Positions 1 through 9,787 of a stretch of DNA of 64,000 nucleotides are shown here, in pieces. A program made the translations under genes and the position numbers. The stretch comes from Macrotis lagotis (Eukaryota; Chordata; Mammalia; Peramelemorphia; Peramelidae). Position 1 is the stretch's first letter. Every line of letters begins with the position of its first letter. A model generated the notes under the pieces. It was given only the letters and a program-made list of their open reading frames with translations, had not been told where the DNA came from and ran no database searches. The stretch is from contig NC_133658.1 in the NCBI RefSeq assembly GCF_037893015.1, positions 62,329,136 to 62,393,135 of the forward strand. The letters run 5' to 3'.

Positions 1-235
1 GCAGGCACAGACAGAGACAGACAGACAGACAGACAGACAGAGACCGAGACAGACAGACAGGCAGGCAGGCAGAGACAGACAGACAGACAGACAGGCACAG
101 GCAGAGACAGACAGACAGACAGGCAGGCAGAGACAGAGACAGACAGACAGACAGACAGACAAGCAGACAGACAGGCACAGACAGAGACAGACAGACAGGC
201 AGGCAGGCAGCAGAGACAGTGACAGTGACAGCGAG
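1..235. repeat. GACA/GGCA tetranucleotide microsatellite
   Basis: The first 235 bases are built almost entirely from GACA, GGCA and GAGACA units on the + strand. Towards the end they fade into GACAGTGACAGTGACAGCGAGC and run straight into the CENPT CpG island. No coding potential is claimed. The block begins at the window edge, so its full length is unknown. Confidence 0.95.
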
Positions 236-920
236 CGGAGGAGACACGGGGAGGGGCTGAGAGAGGGGGTGCTAGCGAGAGAGAGGGTAGAGCGGGGCTC
301 GGTAGAGGGAGGAGCCCCCCGAGGGGCGGTGGGGGCCGAGGCCGGCCGCGGCCCGGCTTCTCTCTCCCCCGCCGGAAGCCAAGGGTCCCTCCCTCCAGCG
401 CCGCGGCATCGTCTCCGCGGCGGGCGGGGCCGGGGCTCCGAACTACATTTCCCATGGGCCCGCGCGGCTACGCTCGCGATACGTGGCTCAAATGGAAGGC
501 GGGAGCGGGAGCGGGCGCGGACGCTGAGCCGGAGCCGGAGCTGGGGGCGCCCGGAGAGGGGCGGCCGGTGCCGAGCGGCGGTGACCTCCGTCTGCCTCCC
601 CGGTAAGACCCCCCCCCCCGCTCCGGCTCGCCCTCTCCCGGGCCTGCTGCGAGCCTCCGGGACGGAGCCGCGGGCCTGCGGCCCCAGCTCCCCTCCGCGC
701 CCCGCGGACTCCCCGTTCCGAGGCCCCGAGAGGGCCCCCAGTCTGGGCTCCGTCCCTGGGGGCCCCAGCCCCCCCCCGCTGAGGCCTCCCCCGGGGCTCC
801 CCGCCCCTCCTCAGCCCCGCGAGCCCCCGTCACTGACCCCAACCTGAGAGGCCCTCCGGCCCCGCCCCGCTGTGTCCCCCCTACTGCCCCCTGACCCTGG
901 GGGACTCCGAGGCCCACCGC
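236..920 (+). promoter_or_regulatory. CENPT: CENPT CpG-island promoter and 5' exon 1
   Basis: This is a GC- and CpG-dense stretch directly upstream of CENPT. A first noncoding exon most likely ends at 602, where CCCCG|GTAAGA is a good donor. The start site is not visible; it probably lies near 440-490 by the ZNF143-type motif. An ATG at 492 opens a 12-codon frame ending with TGA at 527 ([11 protein letters not shown]), a possible upstream ORF in the leader. Intron 1 then runs to an acceptor at about 1075 (CCAATGCAG|GAGG) or about 1018. Confidence 0.7.
442..460 (+). promoter_or_regulatory. ZNF143/THAP11-type motif in CENPT promoter
   Basis: ACTACATTTCCCATGGGCC contains the ACTACANNTCCCA core known for ZNF143 (STAF) and THAP11/Ronin sites. 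It lies in the CpG island, upstream of the exon 1 donor, where such sites usually sit in housekeeping promoters. Binding is inferred from sequence only. Confidence 0.55.
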
Positions 921-1141
921 ACCCCCACCCTTTCTTCCTTCTGCCCATAAGCCTTAGTGAGGCTCATCCCAGCGGCCCGGGCCTGCCGTACTCTGCTTCC
1001 CGTTTATTTTCCTTTAAGGCTCCAAATCCGCAAGCTTTTCTCCGTTCTTGACCCCCCTTTTGACTCCCAATGCAGGAGGCCTTCAGAGAACCTGGCTCTC
1101 CAATTTGATCTTCTCCAGGTGAGCCCATGTAGAGGAAGAAC

Positions 1142-4100
1142 ATGGCCTTCCTCCCTGAGAACGAAGGGACCACCAGGACTTTGCTTCATCGCGTGCTGGA
1201 GATGCAACCTCTGAGCTCTCCAGTCTCATCTAATACCAGGCTAAGGTTGGTCCATCATCCCCTCAGCACTGACACTTAGCTCAAGGTCAGTCGCCGTCAT
1301 TTAACCGAAGGATTCTCCTTTCCAAGGTTGAGAGTGTAAAATGGCTTTGGGTGAGCAAAGGTTTTAGTCAGATGATATACCGGACATTGTGAGGGATATG
1401 CATAAAAACCTAACAAGTTGAACCTTTTCCTTCCAATGACTGTGGGGGGAACTGGGCACAATTACCAGTGCTGGAGTTGTAGTTTATAATTCACTGGAGC
1501 CTCTGTGAAATTCAGGACACTATGAGGCAATGTTTATTGCTGTTGGTTCCTGTCCAACTCTCGTGAGCCCATTTGGATTTTTCTTGGGAAAGATACTGGA
1601 ATGATTTGCAATATCCATCCTCCGGCTTATCTACAGATGAGGAAACTGAGGCAAACAGGGCGAAGTGACTTTCTCCAGGGTCGCATTGCTATTGGGAGAA
1701 GGCTACCTGACTCCTGACCCATCATCCTGTGTAGGCACTACAAAGCTGCCCCATGGTCTAACAGAAAGAATATCAGATTTGGACTTAGGAGAGATCCATG
1801 TTGAAACGCCGCTTCTGAAGCTCCAGTAAAGGTTACATTAAGTCACCACCACACTGTGGATCTATTTTTTTTTTCTGTAATGTGGGAATAATACCTCTTT
1901 CAACAAGACTGTTGGAAGAATCCATGGGGCAATGTCCTGAAAGGTTTTTTTAAAATGTGTAAATAATAGATAAGGTGGGGGACTGAGCCTTCTGCCCTCC
2001 CTCTTATTTTCAAGGATACCTATTACAATTCGTTGTCAAAGTTAATTACCCACAGGACTGAAAGGTTTTGGATCTAGAGGGGACCTTAGGAATCACCTAG
2101 TCCAACCTTATTTTGCAGATGAAAAAAAAATTGAAGAACAGAGGCTTGAAATGATTTGTTGAATGTCACAAGGCAGTGTGCTAAAACTTTTTCTGAGTGC
2201 ACCCTGCAGGATTTTAAAGAAATATGTTAAGTACTTTAAACTTCAGCATTAGTATATGCTCAAGTATCCTCCATTCTAATAAGGAACACTAGAAGGAGGG
2301 AGGGTTATGTGTTCTATTTCCTGGGGTTTCCCAAGAGGAGCCTCATTCCTACTAGGATAAGGTGAAAAGTCACTGAGCCCAGGATAGTTCCAGGCACAGA
2401 CATATTTTTAAATGGATTTAACAACATTATTCTTATGGACATGTGTTGGATTGGCTTAATTAGAAGCAGGCATCCCTATTCCTGGGTCTCTTAAATTACC
2501 TTTCTTCTTTTTTAGAGAGAGAAGTTTTCCTGAATCTACAAAGGGAAGCCGCATTACTTCATCTGGCACTTTTCTAAGTAAGCAAACAAAGGTAAACATT
2601 GAAGATTTCCTCATCCCCTATTTGAGAGATCTGGAATGACTGGGATAGGGGAGAGGGGTACTATGAAACTTCTGGCCTGGAAATTTAGGATACAACTCAG
2701 TCTTTCTTTTGTTTTTGTTATTGTTAAGTTGTTTCAGTTATGTCTAAATCTTGGTGACCCTGTTAGGGGGTTTTCTTGGCAAAGATAGAGTGGTTTGCCA
2801 TTTCCTCCTCCAGCTTATTTTACAGATGAGGAAACAGACCAACAGGATTAAGTGACTTGTCCAAGGTCACCCAGCTATCAAGTTGTCTGAGGGCAGAATT
2901 TCTTGACTCTAAGTCTGATGCTCTTTCCACTGTGCCATCTAGCTGCCCAAAGATGCTGGGGACTTGACCTGGGGCTAAGCAGAGCTTTCAACTCTATAAA
3001 AGAAATGTACTTGTAAGAACATGAGACTTGGAGGAAGAAGACCTATGTATGAATTTCTTCTGTGTCTCTAGTTGTGAAACTAGTAGACAGTAGGTTTGAC
3101 TTTTCTCATCTTTCAAATGAGATAATAATCCTTACAATACCAACCTGTTAAGAGTTGTCTGGAGGGGCCACTAGGTGGCACAGTGGATAGAGCACCGGCC
3201 CTGGAGTCAGGAGTACCCGAGTTCAAATCCAGCCTCAGACACTTACCTAGCTGTTTGGCCTTGGGCAAGCCACTTAACCCCATTTGCCTTGCAAAAAAAA
3301 AAACAACCCTAAAAAAACAAAGGAGTTGTCTAGAAAGAATTTTATAAACCTTTAATGGTTCAGAATTATGAGTTATTATTGGGATTATATGAATCCTCCA
3401 GCTCAAAATGGCAGGAAGAAGAGTTTCTAAATGTTGGACCCATGGAGTCCTGAACCCAGATCTGTAGGTAATTCTTCCTAATATAGGTACCTCAGTATTG
3501 CCATGTTCTTTTCTTTGCATGCCCTATGTAGACTGCACCTGCTCAGCCAAAGGATATTGGAGCTAATGGTCAGCTCTTTGTTGATCATTATGATTTCTTG
3601 GAAGAAGGCACACCCAGGATTCTTCTGAAGAAAATCCTGCAGACTGGTGAGCCAAGATCAGGGGCATCCAGGTTTAAGATCAGCACTGCTTGAACCCCAT
3701 GGCAGGGGTGGCCACACATGGATGTGATCCAGTTTTTTTAGTGAAAGACTACTGTTCTTTGTAGCTCTTCTGGGCCTCAGTGCCCAACAAAAACCCCCTG
3801 AAGGGCCACATAGAGAATTCTGAACCCATTCATGAATACAGTGCAGCCCACACCACAGGCTCTCCAGCTCTAGGTTGGCACACCTGTTCTTGAATGAACA
3901 TGCTGCTCTTCAGAGCAGGACAACATGGGATCAGAAGCTGCTGAAATAGAAGAGATGGATTTTTCTTGTCCCTTGCTCCCAGGACCTCATGTCAAACAAG
4001 GGGTCTCAGCCGCATCTTGGACTTCCTTGCAATGTGTGTCCTCTTTGTAGCTTCAGAAGCCTCTGTCGTGGTACCAGAGCTGGTGAATTCACAGGAGCCA

Positions 4101-7100
4101 GAGCTTGTTGAGTTACAGGAAAGAAGCAAGTGGAACAGGTCTGAGGCTTTTAGAGAATTAGAAGCTTCTAAGGAAGCCACAGAACCCAGGGGCACCTGTC
4201 TGAAAGTTATCTTGCTTTCCTTTTAGTCTGGAGTTGCAGCTTCCTGAGGGGGAGTCCTCTGTGACTGTGGCTTCAGGGCTACTGGCCCACAGGAAGAAGA
4301 AGCGCCGCCTTAGAGTATCTGAGTTTGAACAGGAAGTGGACCAAAGACTTGCTGTTGTTTCAGGTGAGATTTCTAGAGTCCTCACCCCTTTAGTGGGAGC
4401 TGACTGTTCTACTGGAACTTCTTGAGTAGCAAGTGGGAAGTGATGTGAGGATAAGAAGTTCACAGGGATGAATATCAAATTGTGCCTCTTCTCCAGTCTT
4501 CCTGTATTAATAATCAGAATTTCTTCTCTGTTTCTCTTACTTTTGGACAAAAGATCTCACTGGAGAGCAACCAGCTTCAACTAACAAGTCCTCTGTGACC
4601 AGGTGCCTAAGAAAATACTTGTATTACTACATATTACCATGACAGGGGGTGGACTGAACCTGGAGACTAGAAGAGGAACAGATGATAGAATATAGGAGGA
4701 AGCCATCCAGTAGTTAATGGGGTCACTAAGTGTTGATTTTCCAAGAAAATAGGCCAGGGGCAGGGAACTGTACTAATAGCTTTGGGGGATGAATGTCTAA
4801 GTAGGGACTCACAGCAAAACTTCGTTTTGTCAGGTCCTTTAATCTAACCTTGGCCACAGTCAGAGCCTCTGAGTCTGTAAAGAGGCCTGGCTTGGCCCGA
4901 AGGCCTCCAACTCGTAAGACAGTTGATGTAGAAGCATTTGAACAAAGAATAAAGGATATCCCACTGACTCATCTCCCAGGTAAGGCCACCTAGCCCTGGA
5001 CTCTGGGGAGAGGGTCTAGACTATCACAAAAAACCCCAAGTATCCTGCCTTCGCCTTTCCTCCCACCCTTCACTACTTGGGCATTTTGACCTAAGTGGTG
5101 TTTCAAGATGCCAAATTTTTTACTTTTAAAGTCTTATCTTGATTTTTCCAAGCCATATAATTGCTGTGGGAAGGAAGTAACTGAAGGGTTAGCTACTCTT
5201 ACCTCCCTTTTTGAAATTCTATGAACAGCATGGAAGGAGTTGTTATAATAGTAATGAACTTGAAGATTACCAGTTAAGAGATAAAATCAGAATCAATATC
5301 TAGTGCATTGCTTATTGAAACAGTACAGCTTCCTAGTTCCTTGCCCATGATAGTAGGCAGTGTCTTTGAGACATGATGAAGGCAGTTTTGGACCTCCTTC
5401 ACAGCCAGTTGTACCTTGATCTCTAGGCAGAAAAGGAGCCCTCTCACAAGCAGAGGTCATTCATCCTTTCCTGTAGCCCTGGCTGCAGGTGGTTGAGAAA
5501 GCTGGCTATCAATGGATTAGGAGCAGCGGAGAAACAGAGTGAAGAGTCTAGCATGAGGGGAGCTCTTTAGTCCTTGGGATTTCTCCCTAAGAGAGAGAGA
5601 TGTTGAATAAGGGATGCCTGGTGGTTGTGGTATTATGGTGGTCTTCAATTCAGTTAGCTAGCCCTTGGGGTGAGCTTTTAAGTCAGAGACCTGACTTTAG
5701 TTCAGGAGCTCAGTTTTCTGATAATCATCTCCTTTCTCTTTCTTTCCTTCATGTCTAGGTTGTCATGCTCATCACAGTGCCACTCCTGGGGATGGGGATA
5801 GGTCCTTCCAGGCGAGTCCTGACTCCAGAGCCTTCAGGAGAAGCTTGACTGTGGACCAGGATCAGAGGGCCCAGACCCCACAGACTAATCAAAGACTGAA
5901 TAAGGGTATTGGGGGCAGGGCAGAGGGCTTGCCATAGTCAGAATTAGCCCAAGTCCTTGGTGCTATGGGTAGCAAATTGATGCTTTCTAGACAACCTAGG
6001 ATATGGTGGTGGTGGTCGTTACCCTTAATCATTTTATGACCACATATGACATTTTAAAAATCCAGGAATCTGATTGGTGATTAGAAATGGGATAGGCTCT
6101 GAGGGATCAGAGAGGGCTATAGAGAATTCAGCAATCTCTTATTTCTTCCTGTGCTAGGTCCTGGGAGAACAACCAAATCTTGTACAAAAAGTCCAAGTCA
6201 AAACACTCCCCTCTCTGCCAGCTCTAAGATTATGAGAACACGAACCAGACCTTGGACAGGAACACCAGGTCAAAACAGCTGCCTCTCTGAGAGCTCTGTA
6301 TCTGCTAGACACAGCATTTCCAGGGAAATTAGAGCAAAGTCAGGTGTGACTCATCAAGTGGAAGAGGATGAAGAACAGAGAGCAATGGATGATGAGTCAG
6401 AAGAGTCTGAAGAAGACACAGAAATCCCTCAAAGGACTGGTAATATTGGGATTTAACCAAGACCAGTGAAATTTCAAGTTGATTCACCTTGCCCCTATGA
6501 GGGCTCCAGAAACATACAATATTCCCCAATCTCATGCCATTATAGGGAGGGAAAAGCTACTAAGGTATTTTTTTTGTTTTTTTAGGTTTTTGCAAGGCAA
6601 ATGGGGTTAAGTGGTTTGCCCAAGGTCACAGAGCTAGGTAATTATTAAGTGTCTGAGGTCGGATTTGAACTCGGGCACTCCTGACTCCAGGGCCGGTGCT
6701 CTATCCACTGTGCCACCTAGCCACCCCTGCTACTTAGGTTTTTACTGGAAACCTATGGGTCCTTAAGATTTCTAAGCTGCTTTACTCAGTTGAATGTCAG
6801 GGATCTTGAAAGAACAATTCCTTCAGGAGTGGCTAGGTGGCGTAGTGGATAGAGCACCGGCCCTGGAGTCAGGAGTGCCCGAGTTCAAATCCGACCTCAG
6901 ACACTTAATAATTACCTAGCTCTGTGACCTTGGGCAAACCACTTAACCCCATTTGCCTTGAAAAAACCTTAAAAAAAACAAATTCCTTTGAATTTATGGT
7001 CAATGTATCATTCAGGCATTCAGATATAGGGAAAGGGATTTTCTTAGCTTCCTAGACCTCAACTGAAGAGACCCTGAGAAGTATATTGGTTTGTTGGCTG

Positions 7101-8856
7101 ATGTTGATCAAACCTTGCTAGGAGTTGAGAACAAGCAAACTTTCAGAGGATTGCTGGGTTTCCACCTATCCAATGAGGGTATCAGTCATTCCTGGTCTTC
7201 TCTTTCTTTTCAGTGGCCTCAGAACTTAGCATGAAGACACCAGAATTTCTCCGGGCCAAGCGAAATCACTCCCCTTCACAGCCTGCCTTCCCAGCACCTC
7301 CTAAAACTAACAGTACCTTGTAAGTATCTAGGATATTGCTTTGACACACCATCTTTTCCCTCCTGTGTTTATCTGAAAGGGAACAGGGCCCTGGAAAAAC
7401 TACTGCTCACCATCCCCAGTCCATGGTTCAGTCTCAGTATTTATACCTATTTTTTTGCAATTGTTCAGGGCCTCTGACCTTTTCTTCTTTCCAGGGGGTT
7501 TCAAGGACATAGAATGTTCACTGGATCCTGCCCTTTGTTTTTCTTTTGTGTCTTCCCTTAGGAAGATTATTGATGGAATGGGAAATCCTTTGTTCAGGTT
7601 TCTCCTGGGGCCTGACCCTCTCAAGGAGAAAAGGGTGACACCTGGCTCTAGATGTGAAAGCGACCCACTCCTTAGGGTTAGAATAGTTTTAGAGGAGAGA
7701 TTTTCTTGAGGCCAAATTAGAGACAACCTGGATTTTAACAGTTGGGAGATGATGGGAGAGGTATCAAAAGTACAATAGCCAGTCTGAAGCAAGGATTTGT
7801 ATGGAGTAATTGGGAAAGAGAAAACTGGAGATGTAGGTGGGAGTCATCTCCTAAAGAACTGCAGGTAACGAGCACAGATGGCGAGCATCTAGTTCCTTGT
7901 GGCCTGGGCCCTGTTCAGTACTTACATGTTTTATGTCACAGCATGTTTTATCTCACAGCACTATTATGTTGGAATTACTAGAGAAGCTAGGAAATAGGAG
8001 CCTGGACTGTGTCTCATTCTGTTGTCCTGCCAGGTTTCTGCCAGGAGGATAGACCCATCCCATCTTGTTTCTGTTATTCCCAATCCTTAGGTTGCCCTCC
8101 AAGCCTTCCTCAGCCAAGCGTGCTCCCAAGCGCTGTGCCCCAGGCCCTAGACAACCCCGTGATCCAGACAAAGCTGGCTTGAATAATTACTGCAAAGTCT
8201 TCAGTTACTATGCCAAAATTCCTATGGAGAAGTCAGCCTCTGAGACTCTGGTGAAGTGGTACGTTGGTAGTGTCGGTGCCATGGTCAGGGCCCTGGGCTA
8301 CCTTTTCTTTTACCCCCACACCTGGGAATGGAGACTTGCATATTTGTGGGTGTGCAGCTTACAGATCTGTTACTGATTTTATAATGTGTTTCTGGGCTCC
8401 TAACTTCTGTGTTACCCTCCCTTATTGTAGCCTGAACCAGTATTTCGAGACACTTTGTGATGACCTGGAGACCTTTGCTCACCATGCAGGCCGAAGGACT
8501 GTGCTGTTGGCTGACTTGGAGCTGTTGATGAGGCGGTCAGTGGGCCTGAACCTGAGCCTTTTCTGCCTAACATCCAATTTAAGGAATACCAGGGTGGGGC
8601 TAGGGATAAGGGATGAGGAAAGGTTAGAAGGAGCTTCCTCCAGGGAGAGGGGTATATGCTGAAATTTTGGGGGATTCCCTTAAGTATGACATAACATTTT
8701 CTTATTTTCTTCCTCCACCTTCTACACTCTAGGCAGGGTCTAGTGACTGATGATGTTTCCCTGTATGTGCTTGTGGAGAGACATTTGCCCTTGGAGTATC
8801 GGAGGCTGCTCATTCCTTGTGCATCCAGTGGTAATTCTGTCTTCCCTCCTGGGTAG
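1142..8856 (+). CDS. CENPT: Centromere protein T (CENP-T), complete
   Basis: CENP-T is the DNA-proximal CCAN scaffold of the kinetochore. Its C-terminal histone fold pairs with CENP-W and joins CENP-S/X, and its N-terminal tail recruits NDC80 and MIS12 complexes. Coding exons: 1142-1245, 2516-2591, 3532-3646, 4051-4138, 4227-4363, 4554-4602, 4834-4979, 5759-5905, 6158-6439, 7214-7319, 8091-8258, 8431-8535, 8733-8856. All have GT-AG borders and compatible phases, giving 548 codons (human 561). The start is ATG 1142 (MAFLPENEGTTRTLLHRVLE), which aligns to the human N-terminus. The second NDC80-type motif reads EEGTPRILLKKIL. RPGLARRPP is kept ahead of a weakly conserved, acidic middle. The last three exons encode the histone fold, including CDDLETFAHHAGRRTV, DLELLMRRQGLVTDDVSLYV and LPLEYRRLLIPCASSGNSVF. 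The +1 proline of two CDK-type sites is missing (see findings). The frame is intact throughout. Confidence 0.97.
1530..1752 (-). repeat. Marsupial CORE-SINE relic
   Basis: The reverse-strand core GATGAGGAAACTGAGGCAAACA is visible, flanked by the TTGCTGTTGGTTCCTGTCCAACTC tail region and an AGCTGCCCC head. It is a decayed copy in CENPT intron 2. The same layout recurs at 2700-2950, 29930-30180 and 59220-59458. Confidence 0.7.
2040..2190 (-). repeat. MIR-like relic
   Basis: A 'GGATCTAGAGGGGACCTTAG...TTTTGCAGATGAAAA' pattern is typical of old mammalian CORE-SINE/MIR copies. It lies in CENPT intron 2. Family assignment is approximate. Confidence 0.45.
2700..2950 (-). repeat. Marsupial CORE-SINE
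   Basis: This is a near full-length copy in CENPT intron 3. Read on + it shows GTTGTTTCAGTTATGTCTAA, then GATGAGGAAACAGACC, AAGTGACTTGTCCAAGGTCA, and a tRNA-like head ending CTAGCTGCCC. Confidence 0.8.
3164..3322 (+). repeat. tRNA-derived SINE (WSINE1/WALLSI type)
   Basis: A-box-like TGGCACAGTGG and B-box-like GTTCAAATCC are present. The body ends in GCCTTGCAAAAAAAA. The copy is flanked by the 9-bp duplication GAGTTGTCT (3152-3160 and 3323-3331). It lies in CENPT intron 3. Confidence 0.9.
3700..3890. mobile_element. Possible hAT-like short DNA element
   Basis: The left end CAGGGGTGGCCA and the reverse complement of the right end CAGGTGTGCCAACC resemble hAT termini, and GGGCCACAT lies inside. 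No clear 8-bp target duplication is seen, so the call is weak. It lies in CENPT intron 4. Confidence 0.3.
6566..6728 (-). repeat. tRNA-derived SINE (WSINE1/WALLSI type), reverse
   Basis: This is a full-length reverse copy, from TTTTTGCAAGGCAAATGGGG to CCACCTAGCCACCCC. It is flanked by near-identical GCTACTAAGG/GCTACTTAGG. It lies in CENPT intron 10, about 100 bp before a forward copy, so the two can pair as an inverted repeat. Confidence 0.9.
6828..6980 (+). repeat. tRNA-derived SINE (WSINE1/WALLSI type)
   Basis: This is a full-length forward copy with TGGCGTAGTGG and GTTCAAATCC boxes and an A-rich tail. AATTCCTT repeats on both sides. It is the forward arm of an inverted SINE pair with 6566-6728. 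Confidence 0.9.
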
Positions 8857-8963
8857 GGATGCTGTTATCCCAGTAAAAGGAGGGCAGGAGCCTGAGGCTC
8901 TTTGTAGGCCTCCATGTAAAGCTTTTCCATAAGTGGGACCTTTCACATGCTAATGGAAGTGCC

Positions 8964-8995
8964 AATAAAATGTGATAAAGCCACTTTTTAATAAA
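8964..8995 (+). terminator. CENPT: CENPT polyadenylation signals
   Basis: AATAAA occurs at 8964-8969 and again at 8990-8995, 108 and 134 bases after the TAG at 8856. This gives CENPT a very short 3' UTR. Confidence 0.8.
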
Positions 8996-9599
8996 AAGAT
9001 GTGACTGAGTTGGGTCCTACTCCCCCCCCCCCCATGGGGGTTCGCATTCCCTTTCAGTCTAGGCAGATGCATGCAGTAGTCAGGGAAGGATGATTAACAC
9101 AATTGCAGAACCCTAGAATTTAGAGATTAGTGATCAGGCAGTCCAATCTCTCAGTTGGTCATGGGCAGGCTTTCTACCTAGCCTCCCTGCCTCCACAATA
9201 ATTTTCCTAATGCACAGGTGTGACCCCAATACTCCTCTTGCAGCCTCCTGGTCCTGGCATCTCAAGGTCTGCTTTCTGGCTTAAACTCCAGCAGGCAGCT
9301 GTTTTAGTTTTTTGATCGATCACCTCCCACCTTTGTGTTCCTCCTCCAGGTGATTCTAGATTTAGGGAGTGTGCTGTGCCCTTTCTCTCCAGGAGCCTTT
9401 CTTTGTTCCAGCATCCTTCTACCTACACAAGGTGGGTCGCCGATAAGTTGAGCAGCCGTGAGGTGGGGACTGTGATTTCTTTGGCTGTCTCCCAAGTCAG
9501 GATCTAGGGCACAGCCTATTGTAAGGAGGAACTTGTTGGACTGTTAACTTGAGCCGCAATTCAGACCCAGGTCTCCAGGTTTCCTTGCACTCACCCTTA

Positions 9600-9605
9600 T
9601 TTATT
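9600..9605 (-). terminator. TSNAXIP1: TSNAXIP1 polyadenylation signal
   Basis: TTTATT on + is AATAAA on -, about 183 bases past the TSNAXIP1 stop. Together with the CENPT signals it leaves about 600 bp between the two convergent transcripts. Confidence 0.6.
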
Positions 9606-9787
9606 TTCTTCTCTCTTATGTGCAGCACACAATCAGAGAACGCAAATTCTTACAAATGATATATTTGTTTTCAAATTAAGGAATCTTTGCTTTCTTAATG
9701 GGATGGAGAAAGAGAGGGAAGGGAAGCAAGGTTGTGGTATGAAGGGCTTTCTACCCTCTGCTTTACTTTGGTTGACTGGGAGAGGGT

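Noticed and set aside
269-847. 192-codon GC-rich ORF over the CENPT CpG island
   Set aside because: Stop codons are rare in such sequence by base composition. It crosses the exon 1 donor and matches no protein I know.
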